8,379 bases of DNA from an uncultured Blautia sp. (GTDB lineage Bacteria > Bacillota > Clostridia > Lachnospirales > Lachnospiraceae), in NCBI RefSeq assembly GCF_937880195.1, contig NZ_CALFLA010000116.1, positions 1-8,379 on the forward strand, in the 5' to 3' direction. Below the pieces are notes generated by a model, which did no database searches, was not told the origin of the DNA, and worked only from the letters and a program-made list of their open reading frames with translations. Both the position numbers and the translations under genes were made by a program. Each line of letters begins with the position of its first letter. The first letter of the stretch is position 1. Of this stretch, positions 1 to 5,619 are shown in pieces.

Positions 1-6
1 CTCCTC
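1..6 (-). promoter_or_regulatory. Probable ribosome binding site of the next gene outside the window
   Basis: On the minus strand the last six bases of the window read GAGGAG, nine bases after the TGA stop of the hydrolase gene. A purine-rich site this close to a stop suggests a downstream gene starting just beyond the edge and co-transcribed with the hydrolase. The start codon itself cannot be seen. Confidence 0.4.
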
Positions 7-15
7 AATTTTTGA

Positions 16-855
16 TCAATAAAACTGAAAGTTATCTAAATCTTTCCATATTAATAGGAATTCTTCTATCAAACTATTTATCATCTCCGGTTTATCTGTA
101 TTAGAATTATGACCGGCCCCTTCAATCCATTTTAAAGGAATTTTCGTTTTTTGATGCCATGCTCTGTTATACCTTATGCATGAGCCAGCATGATCCTTTG
201 TGCCACATATCAACAAGGAAGGACATTTGATTTCATATGGCAGATCCTTTTCCATTGCCTCTGCCAGAATACGAAATCCATGCCCGGCAATTTGTGCATA
301 ACGATGCTGATCACCATCATAGACCAGCATCATTTCTTTCATCAGGTTTCTGCCATAATTAGAAGTTGCAACTCCCTCAGTTCCGGATTTCAAAAGCAAC
401 TTCCATGGGTAATGTGTATATATTGGTTCCATTCTTTTCAGAAGCCAGATCTCCACTGCTGTAACATAGTTTCTCTGCAGCGGTGCTGAATCAATGGAAA
501 TAAAACCAGCCAGCCGATCGGGATACAATTGTGCATAAGCCTGTCCTACATATCCTCCCATTGATTGACCGATTATAATTGGTTTTATGATTTCTTCTTT
601 TTCAAGAATCTCATTCAACCATTTTGCCTTATCAAACAGGTCAAAATCAAACTGGAACGGCCAGGAGGATGCATGAGCCGGTGCATCCCATACAATGATA
701 TTATATTTTCCCTCGAAGTACTCAACCTGCTTATCAAACAATCTATGATCAGCAGTCAGCCCTGGGAGAAATACAAGCGTCGTTGTATCCAAGCTCAGAA
801 TACCTGACCAATAGTGAATCGTTCCACAAGGAGTTTTATATGTACTTTCTTTCAC
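16..855 (-). CDS. Alpha/beta hydrolase (serine hydrolase fold), substrate unknown
   Basis: A 279-residue cytoplasmic alpha/beta hydrolase with no signal peptide or membrane segment. Visible motifs are the oxyanion-loop region LPGLTADHRLF (residues 30-40), a WDAPAHASSW strand/loop (56-65), the nucleophile elbow GQSMGG with Ser98, a probable acid Asp221 in GTKDHAG, and the catalytic His249 in GAGHN. The Ser-Asp-His order and spacing are those of the family, and the length is typical. Members include esterases, lipases, C-C hydrolases and haloperoxidase-like enzymes; nothing here fixes the substrate. The start is a GTG (853-855), chosen because a strong GGAGGTG site (861-867) lies just upstream and no ATG fits. 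No convincing promoter is visible upstream, where the DNA consists of gene relics. The stop is followed at once by a GAGGAG sequence at the window edge, so another gene probably follows in the same operon. Fold call is firm, function is open. Confidence 0.9.
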   Translation of the reverse strand: MKESTYKTPCGTIHYWSGILSLDTTTLVFLPGLTADHRLFDKQVEYFEGKYNIIVWDAPAHASSWPFQFDFDLFDKAKWLNEILEKEEIIKPIIIGQSMGGYVGQAYAQLYPDRLAGFISIDSAPLQRNYVTAVEIWLLKRMEPIYTHYPWKLLLKSGTEGVATSNYGRNLMKEMMLVYDGDQHRYAQIAGHGFRILAEAMEKDLPYEIKCPSLLICGTKDHAGSCIRYNRAWHQKTKIPLKWIEGAGHNSNTDKPEMINSLIEEFLLIWKDLDNFQFY

Positions 856-860
856 AAATT

Positions 861-867
861 CACCTCC
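861..867 (-). promoter_or_regulatory. Ribosome binding site deciding the GTG start of the hydrolase
   Basis: Minus-strand GGAGGTG. The GGAGG core is seven bases from the GTG at 853-855. It supports GTG as initiator instead of a downstream Met in the hydrolase gene. Confidence 0.8.
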
Positions 868-908
868 GCAATTTTCATTTTTACTGATTTCCTGTTTTTA
901 TTTTCTAT

Positions 909-1061
909 CTAAGACAATAAGATCTGACGCAGTGCGTAGCCATTTGGGAACGTCAAATAAAACTGCCTCATATTTTTTAAATTTGCAACCGTAAACCCTT
1001 TTCCAAAATCCAAAATTCCAAACTGATATTTCTATTTTACCCTTTTTAGACCGTTCTGCCT
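909..1061 (-). pseudogene. Relic of a DUF1016/YhcG-type (PDDEXK nuclease) N-terminal domain
   Basis: One minus-strand frame between two stops (TAG at 1032-1034 and TAG at 909-911) encodes about 40 residues containing FGKGFTVANLKNMRQFY, then LTFPNGYALRQ. This matches the conserved segment of the DUF1016 N-terminal domain (typically FGKGFS-NLRNMRQFY-F-ALR), found in YhcG-like PDDEXK nucleases often associated with restriction-modification and other defence loci. In another frame just upstream, AERSKKGK (about 1036-1059) resembles the preceding family segment (AERA-YGK), so frameshifts or small deletions separate the two. The rest of the roughly 300-residue protein is absent, including the SWSHY motif and nuclease domain. 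No start codon or ribosome site fits. The match is from memory of the family consensus, not from a search, but the run of matching residues is long and in the right order. Confidence 0.65.
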
Positions 1062-1088
1062 ACTGCAATTTTATATTCTCATACAATA

Positions 1089-1113
1089 ATGAGGTCGCAT
1101 TCCACGACCTCAT
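1089..1113 (-). terminator. Hairpin downstream of the TnpV relic, possible terminator
   Basis: A perfect 9-bp stem (ATGAGGTCG / CGACCTCAT) closes a 7-base loop, ten bases past the relic's TAA. On the minus strand it is followed by TATTGT, a weak U-tract. It may have been the TnpV gene's own terminator and could now serve the DUF5107 transcript, which has no other visible terminator. Confidence 0.45.
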
Positions 1114-1122
1114 CACATTCAT

Positions 1123-1419
1123 TTAAACATAAATCAATTCCTTGAGAACAATCTCTTCCACAATTGCTCTGGCCTGATTCAAAATTCTTACCCATGCCAT
1201 CTAGCCTTTCTGCTTATCTGACAATGGTTCTTTTTCTTCTAACTGCTTCGGGATTACTTTTTCTCTTTCTCTGGCTGCCTTGTCCACTTCCAGAAGATGT
1301 TTGCCAATGATATCCTGCAGAAGCATAACCTGACAATAAGTAAGATTCGGAATCAGGTATCCCTTTACATTCGTATACGTTATATAAATAGGACATTCAC
1401 AATCCGCTTTTTCTGCTGT
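1123..1419 (-). pseudogene. tnpV: Decayed TnpV (transposon-encoded protein) gene
   Basis: One minus-strand frame reads through YTNVKGYLIPNLT, then MLLQDIIGKHLLEVDKAARE, then an in-frame TAG (1201-1203), then MAWVRILNQARAIVEE and IVLKELIYV ending at TAA (1123-1125). This follows the usual TnpV order: an N-terminal GDYLIPDL segment, a LLL-GKL-HL-EIDK-A helix, and the C-terminal QMEWVRRMN-IR-RAEEI-NELIY signature. TnpV is a small protein of unknown role carried by clostridial Tn4451-like and conjugative elements. Two lesions show it is dead. About 30 codons are missing, without a frame change, between the N-terminal segment and the first helix (the usual GKYG-R-YL-H stretch). The TAG also lies where the conserved Gln of QMEWV is expected, as a CAG-to-TAG change would give. 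No initiator codon remains; the frame simply runs up to the TAA stop of the DUF5107 gene. Confidence 0.7.
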
Positions 1420-3336
1420 TTACGCTTTAAAATCATACCGATAGGGAACCGTCGCCTTCTCCCCATGCTGGCTTTCGTATAATTCACTCCAGAGCTGTGC
1501 CACTGAGTCTTCTCCCTCACGGATATCTTCTATTACAAGACCTCCATTTTCTTCCAGAAGCTCATAGGCCTTTTTGTCCTCTCCCAGCATATGAAGCGCA
1601 TGAATATAATAATATTTCAGTTTTCCCACTTCCTGGATTTCTCTGTCCTGGCTTTCATAGATATCTGCCGCCGCTTTATACGCTCCGCAAAGAGACAGGA
1701 TTTTAAGCCCCTCCTTCAAATAAGAAATTCTATTCTCTGCCATATAAAGGCCTCGTTTCATCCATTCTGCCGCTTTCTTCTTCTGATCTGTCAAAAAATA
1801 GGTGCAGGCCAGCCCATGACAGGCCCATGGATTTTCTTTCAGCTTCCAAGATTCCAAAAGAAATTTTTCTCCATGCTGATAATATTCTTCTTCAAAACAG
1901 CCGATTCCCGCCTGATAATAAGCATACCAGTTCTCTTTATTTACAGTCTTAAGCGTATCCACAAGAAAGCTGAGATTACTTTTGTCAATCATAAATTCAT
2001 CCGGTGGCTGATTTGCCGGAGGCTCCTGAAGGATTCCTGTTTCAAAAAAATTTTTCCATTGCTTCAGAGAATCCTTTTCAGCAATAAATTCCAGATGTTC
2101 TGTCCATGGCCCATGTTTCACCATAGCCCCATAGCCGCTTCCTGCAGCCACCAATTCTGCGCCATTCTTTGCCATTGACGCCGTTTCTTTCAGTTCTTGT
2201 TCCATCTGCTCCATACAGCCTTTTTCTTTCAGCATTCCAGTAAGATATGCTTCTCTCTCCCTGTGAGGAACAACGTTTTCCGGTATTTGCACTGGTCCAT
2301 ACTTCTCCATCCACTCCCATGCGGTGTGAGGCGCCATGGGAATACAGCCATACTGTGTCTTTCCAAGACCTGCCTGGATTTCCAGATACCGTCCTGCCTG
2401 ATCTGTCAAAAACTCCTGCCAGTGATCAGATGCCTGAGAATTTCCCCAGGAAAAAAGTTTTCTGCTGCCCAGTCTTCTGGTAGAGACATGCAGAAGACCA
2501 TAGCCTTTCCCATCCAGATTTGCAATATATTTTGGTTTGTCCTCATCAAGGTCAAAAAAATAATCTACAGATCTGGGTATTTTTTTATAATCCGTAACAT
2601 CCACCCCGTTTACCATTGGAATATCTACCTTGTACACGCCTCCCTCTGAATTTGTAAAGGCCTTTCTGGCTGGAACTGTAACATGTCCCCCTTCATATTC
2701 AGGAACAGCGATGTTGCTCCACCAGTACATAGGAACCACCTGGTCGCTTTCATTGACGATCCTCATTCTGCAGTTCAAAAAACGATCCTCTTCTTCCAGC
2801 CAGAAATCCATCTGATAAGGGACCTTCCGTATTCTCTCATACTCATAAAACCGCAGCACCGGAGCTCCTGCCTCAGTTTTTGTCACTGCGGTATACAATG
2901 GCTCTGTTGTAAAAGGCGTATGGCCGATAAGACTGATATTCCATTCCACGCCTCCGCTGAACCAGGCGTTTCTAATAGCAAGATTACTGAACCTTAATAC
3001 GTCATTTGTATAAAGAAGATTTTTTCCTGTATTCTTATCCCAAAGTTCCCAGAGTCTTCCGCCATATTCCGGCAAAAAAACAGCCTTTAAATGATCATTC
3101 TCCAAAATGGCAGTACGAACTTCTTTTTCCCCAATCTTCCTTGTATAGGTATTATATTGTCTGTATGGATAAGCGTTTTTCCTTTTTCCATATCCCTCAT
3201 AAATCTCATCATCTTCATCCAAGTGAAATTCCAGATGATTCTGCAGAATATGTTCTCCCAGAAGATCCGGCACACAGCCTTCCTCTCCCAGGTCTGCCGC
3301 CTGTATTATCTTTGTCCCAAAACGTAATTCCTGCAT
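1420..3336 (-). CDS. DUF5107 domain protein with C-terminal TPR-like repeats
   Basis: From the chosen start the protein has 638 residues. Roughly residues 40-350 form a DUF5107 domain, a beta-sandwich family related in fold to galactose mutarotase and glycoside-hydrolase sandwich domains. Landmarks are FLPEYGGRLWELWD (87-100), GGVEWNISLIGHTP (128-141), YWWSNIAVPE (204-213) and, near 294-347, LFSWGN, DHWQEF and the AWEWMEKYG end. About residues 470-610 are alpha-helical with TPR-like spacing (for example GEKFLLESWKLKENPWACHG, then AAEWMKRGLYMAEN). There is no signal peptide, so it is probably cytoplasmic. Family function is not established; a carbohydrate-related role is inference. A longer reading begins at 3381, but that ATG overlaps the -10 box, whereas the ATG at 3334-3336 has a GGGAGGG site, so I use the latter. 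Many relatives are near 1,000 residues with more repeats, so this one is short. Its stop directly abuts the TnpV relic. Confidence 0.85.
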   Translation of the reverse strand: MQELRFGTKIIQAADLGEEGCVPDLLGEHILQNHLEFHLDEDDEIYEGYGKRKNAYPYRQYNTYTRKIGEKEVRTAILENDHLKAVFLPEYGGRLWELWDKNTGKNLLYTNDVLRFSNLAIRNAWFSGGVEWNISLIGHTPFTTEPLYTAVTKTEAGAPVLRFYEYERIRKVPYQMDFWLEEEDRFLNCRMRIVNESDQVVPMYWWSNIAVPEYEGGHVTVPARKAFTNSEGGVYKVDIPMVNGVDVTDYKKIPRSVDYFFDLDEDKPKYIANLDGKGYGLLHVSTRRLGSRKLFSWGNSQASDHWQEFLTDQAGRYLEIQAGLGKTQYGCIPMAPHTAWEWMEKYGPVQIPENVVPHREREAYLTGMLKEKGCMEQMEQELKETASMAKNGAELVAAGSGYGAMVKHGPWTEHLEFIAEKDSLKQWKNFFETGILQEPPANQPPDEFMIDKSNLSFLVDTLKTVNKENWYAYYQAGIGCFEEEYYQHGEKFLLESWKLKENPWACHGLACTYFLTDQKKKAAEWMKRGLYMAENRISYLKEGLKILSLCGAYKAAADIYESQDREIQEVGKLKYYYIHALHMLGEDKKAYELLEENGGLVIEDIREGEDSVAQLWSELYESQHGEKATVPYRYDFKA

Positions 3337-3343
3337 TCTCAGA

Positions 3344-3350
3344 CCCTCCC
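3344..3350 (-). promoter_or_regulatory. Ribosome binding site deciding the DUF5107 start
   Basis: Minus-strand GGGAGGG seven bases upstream of the ATG at 3334-3336. The alternative ATG at 3379-3381 has no such site. Confidence 0.8.
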
Positions 3351-3379
3351 GTTTCTGTTTGTTTATGCTTCTCCTTAGC

Positions 3380-3409
3380 ATTATAAAATAATATTTTTTG
3401 TCTTTTCAA
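3380..3409 (-). promoter_or_regulatory. Sigma-A promoter of the DUF5107 gene
   Basis: On the minus strand, -35 TTGAAA (3404-3409), an 18-base spacer and a perfect -10 TATAAT (3380-3385). The start point would fall near 3373, giving a leader of about 37 bases that contains the GGGAGGG site. A 7-bp inverted repeat overlaps the upstream edge of the -35 box. Confidence 0.75.
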
Positions 3410-3434
3410 CAATATATCCTGTGATTTTATTGTT
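3408..3434. promoter_or_regulatory. Inverted repeat at the DUF5107 promoter, possible operator
   Basis: AACAATA (3408-3414) and TATTGTT (3428-3434) are perfect 7-bp inverted arms with a 13-base gap. The half-site centres are 20 bp apart, about two helical turns, and the left arm shares two bases with the -35 box. This geometry would suit a dimeric regulator. In AT-rich DNA such a repeat can arise by chance, so this is tentative. Confidence 0.3.
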
Positions 3435-3475
3435 AAAAATTGCTTATTTCTGAAAACCTTCTCCTGTCATACAGC

Positions 3476-3515
3476 AAAACAGCCCCGGAAAACCTTCCTG
3501 GCATTCCGGGGCTGT
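3476..3515 (-). terminator. Rho-independent terminator of the flavodiiron gene
   Basis: A perfect 12-bp GC-rich stem (arms 3479-3490 and 3504-3515, core CAGCCCCGG / CCGGGGCTG) closes a 13-base loop and is followed on the minus strand by TTTTG. It lies 45 bases past the stop codon of the flavodiiron gene and upstream of the DUF5107 promoter, so it separates the two transcription units. The U-tract is short but the stem is strong. Confidence 0.8.
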
Positions 3516-3560
3516 GATCAAAAAATCTTTTCTATATAATATAGCAGCGCTTTATCCTTC

Positions 3561-5354
3561 TTACTCAATAGGTTCAAAGTCCGCTACACCATGCTTGCAC
3601 AGAGGACAGATATAATCCTCTGGAAGCTCGTCACCCTCATAAATAAATCCGCAGACTTTACATACAAAACCTTTTTTGCCTTCTGTCTGAGGTTTCGGTT
3701 TTACGTTCTTCTGGTAGTAGGTATATGTCATTGTGTCCTTATCGCTCATAACTCTTGCTTCTGTTACAGAACAGATAAACATGCCGTGAGTTCCAAGGTC
3801 TACATACTGATCAACCTTCAGAGACATAAAAGCATTGATATATTTAGGAAGGAATACAAGTCCGTTGTCTGAACGAAGTTTTTCAACCCCTGCAAACTTA
3901 TCTGTCTGGCGTCCGCTCTGGAAACCATATCTCTGGAATACTTCAAAAGGAGCTTCTACAGACAGGCAGTTTACATTCATAACTCCAGTCTGTTTGATCA
4001 CATGGTGAGAATAATTCTCTTTATTGATATTTACAGCAACACGATAAGGGTTGTCTGTAAGCTGTGTTACAGTATTAACGATCAGGCCGTTATCTTTATT
4101 TCCGTCATTGGAAGTTACAACATATAAACCATATCCGATCTTAAACAGAGCAGTCATATCTTTCTTATTTGCAGTCTCAGAAGACTGTGCCACATATTCT
4201 CTGCAAAGCTCGTCAGCCATTGCCTCAAGCTGATCCATATTCTCAGAGCTTAAGGAAGACATGATCTTAACAGTCTTGTCCAGCCATGTGATATTTTTGC
4301 TCTTTTCAAACTCGTCCTTCATGATCTTAGCTGCCAGAGGCGCCCAGCTTCCGTTTTCAATAAGGCCGATAGTACGGTTCTGGTAATTTCTCTCTGTCAG
4401 ATGGTCGATAAATTCACGCATAAATGGGAAGATTTCCGCATTGTAGGTTGTTGTAGCAAGCACCAGTTTATTATAACGGAAAGCATCTGCTACTGCCTTG
4501 GACATATCGTCTCTTGCAAGATCGTATACTACAACTTTCGGACATCCCTTTTCTTTCAGCTTATCAGCCAGAAGCTCTGCTGCTTTTTTGGTATTTCCAT
4601 AAACAGAAGTGTAGGCAACTACAATTCCTTCATCCTCTGCCTTATAGGAAGACCAGATATCATATTTCTCAATATAATGTCCCAGGTTCTCCTTCAGCAC
4701 CGGTCCGTGAAGAGGGCAGATCACCTGAATATCCAGTGTGCCAGCCACTTTCAGAAGTTTCTGTACCTGTGCGCCGTACTTTCCAACGATTCCAATATAA
4801 TAACGGCGAGCCTCGTCGTCCCAGTCCTCCTCTACATCAAGAGCGCCAAACTTACCAAAGCCGTCTGCTGCAAACAGAACCTTATCTGTGCTGTCGTAAG
4901 TTACCATAACCTCCGGCCAGTGAACCATAGGTGCAAATACAAAGGTAAGAACATGTTTGCCAAGTGTCAGGGAATCTCCGTTTCCAACCTCAAGAGTTCT
5001 TCCCTCCAGGCTCATATTACGGAAAAAGTTCTGCATCATTACAAAAGTTTTTGCATTTGCAACAATAGTAGTATCTGGATACACCTTCATAAAATTCTCA
5101 ATATTGGCAGCATGATCCGGCTCCATATGCTGTACGATCAGATAATCCGGCTTCGCGCTTCCAAGAACCTTCTCAATATTATCCAGCCATTCATGAGTAA
5201 ATCTTGCGTCTACAGTATCCATTACTGCAATTTTTTCATCCTTGATCACATAGGAATTGTAGGCCATTCCACTAGGTACTACATACTGTCCCTCAAACAG
5301 ATCTACATCATGGTCATTTACGCCTACATACAAAATATCGTTTGTGATTGTCAT
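3561..5354 (-). CDS. Multidomain flavodiiron protein (FprA-type O2/NO reductase with flavin reductase and rubredoxin domains)
   Basis: A 597-residue soluble protein with four modules. Residues 1-235 are a metallo-beta-lactamase-like diiron domain with the canonical ligand set: H76, E78 and D80 in HMEPDH, H145 in PMVHWPE, D164 in FAADGFG, and H216 in CPLHGP. Residues 243-390 are a flavodoxin domain with the FMN-phosphate loop YTSVYGNT (248-255). Residues 400-550 resemble a flavin-reductase (FMN-binding split-barrel) domain. Residues 563-597 are a short rubredoxin domain with cysteines C565, C568, C583 and C586. Flavodiiron proteins reduce O2 to water and/or NO to N2O and protect anaerobes from air. 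The extra modules could pass electrons from NAD(P)H through flavin and rubredoxin to the diiron site within one chain; that route is inference. The start has an AAGGAGG site (5365-5371). Its own promoter lies upstream, separated from the gene by an inserted palindromic element. Confidence 0.93.
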   Translation of the reverse strand: MTITNDILYVGVNDHDVDLFEGQYVVPSGMAYNSYVIKDEKIAVMDTVDARFTHEWLDNIEKVLGSAKPDYLIVQHMEPDHAANIENFMKVYPDTTIVANAKTFVMMQNFFRNMSLEGRTLEVGNGDSLTLGKHVLTFVFAPMVHWPEVMVTYDSTDKVLFAADGFGKFGALDVEEDWDDEARRYYIGIVGKYGAQVQKLLKVAGTLDIQVICPLHGPVLKENLGHYIEKYDIWSSYKAEDEGIVVAYTSVYGNTKKAAELLADKLKEKGCPKVVVYDLARDDMSKAVADAFRYNKLVLATTTYNAEIFPFMREFIDHLTERNYQNRTIGLIENGSWAPLAAKIMKDEFEKSKNITWLDKTVKIMSSLSSENMDQLEAMADELCREYVAQSSETANKKDMTALFKIGYGLYVVTSNDGNKDNGLIVNTVTQLTDNPYRVAVNINKENYSHHVIKQTGVMNVNCLSVEAPFEVFQRYGFQSGRQTDKFAGVEKLRSDNGLVFLPKYINAFMSLKVDQYVDLGTHGMFICSVTEARVMSDKDTMTYTYYQKNVKPKPQTEGKKGFVCKVCGFIYEGDELPEDYICPLCKHGVADFEPIE

Positions 5355-5364
5355 TGTATTGCCG

Positions 5365-5371
5365 CCTCCTT
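5365..5371 (-). promoter_or_regulatory. Ribosome binding site of the flavodiiron gene
   Basis: Minus-strand AAGGAGG, ten bases from the ATG at 5352-5354. It lies only three bases from the direct repeat that borders the inserted palindromic element, so the insertion just missed it. Confidence 0.85.
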
Positions 5372-5374
5372 ATG

Positions 5375-5382
5375 GTTCTTTC
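5375..5382. repeat. Target-site duplication, left copy
   Basis: GTTCTTTC directly abuts the left inverted repeat of the palindromic element and is identical to the copy at 5525-5532. Confidence 0.75.
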
Positions 5383-5524
5383 GTTACTGTTCACATGGCA
5401 CTATTCCGCGAGGTGTTTTGGCATGTATATGCCAAAATCCCGAGACATACAAGCCAAAATTCCATTGCCGCCGGCAATTTGGAATGAATTTTGGCTCGTT
5501 ACTGTGAAGGTCATGAACAGTAAC
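5383..5524. mobile_element. MITE-like palindromic insertion in the flavodiiron 5' leader
   Basis: A 142-bp non-coding element. The ends are perfect 11-bp inverted repeats: GTTACTGTTCA at 5383-5393 and TGAACAGTAAC at 5514-5524. It is flanked by a perfect 8-bp direct repeat GTTCTTTC (5375-5382 and 5525-5532), the expected target duplication of a transposition event. Inside are a 9-bp stem with 4-base loop (TTTTGGCAT / ATGCCAAAA, 5416-5437) and a compound hairpin at 5452-5496, with outer arms AGCCAAAATTC / GAATTTTGGCT and inner arms ATTGCCG / CGGCAAT. There is also an internal extra copy of the end motif (GTTACTGT, 5498-5505). No coding frame is credible. An 8-bp duplication occurs in several families, including IS66, ISL3 and IS1595, and the partner transposase cannot be named from this alone. 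Confidence 0.8.
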
Positions 5525-5532
5525 GTTCTTTC
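5525..5532. repeat. Target-site duplication, right copy
   Basis: GTTCTTTC directly abuts the right inverted repeat. Deleting the element and one copy would restore a normal leader of about 38 bases between promoter and start codon. Confidence 0.75.
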
Positions 5533-5548
5533 TTTATCAGTTATCCCT

Positions 5549-5577
5549 ATTATATCTGTTCTTTATACGAAAATCAA
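5549..5577 (-). promoter_or_regulatory. Sigma-A promoter of the flavodiiron gene
   Basis: On the minus strand, -35 TTGATT (5572-5577), a 17-base spacer and a perfect -10 TATAAT (5549-5554). Transcription would begin near 5542, about ten bases before the direct repeat, so the whole palindromic element becomes part of a leader of roughly 188 nucleotides. No clear terminator separates this promoter from the malQ stop, so some read-through from malQ is possible. Confidence 0.75.
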
Positions 5578-5619
5578 TAGATTTCCGTTAAATTCTTAAC
5601 AAATTTTGTCAGGTTTCTT

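Noticed and set aside
916..934. ACGCAGTGCGT palindrome upstream of the hydrolase as an operator
   Set aside because: It lies inside the DUF1016 relic and is explained by that former coding sequence (TAC GCA CTG CGT codons); no promoter is nearby.
1214..1396. A 60-codon minus-strand frame (MSYLYNVYECKGIPDSES...) between the DUF5107 gene and the hydrolase
   Set aside because: It is an off-frame reading of the TnpV relic, and the adjacent frame carries the family motifs.
1591..2649. Plus-strand open frames of up to 195 codons opposite the DUF5107 gene
   Set aside because: Low-complexity translations rich in Phe, Ile and Cys, with no start signals. The opposite strand is clearly coding.
4401..5507. 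A 368-codon open frame on the plus strand opposite the flavodiiron gene
   Set aside because: It lies antisense to a gene with complete catalytic motifs, has no ribosome site and its translation shows no recognisable domain. It also runs into the palindromic element.
5588..5601. GTTAAATTCTTAAC palindrome downstream of malQ as a terminator
   Set aside because: Only a 5-bp AT-rich stem without a following U-tract, too weak to call.
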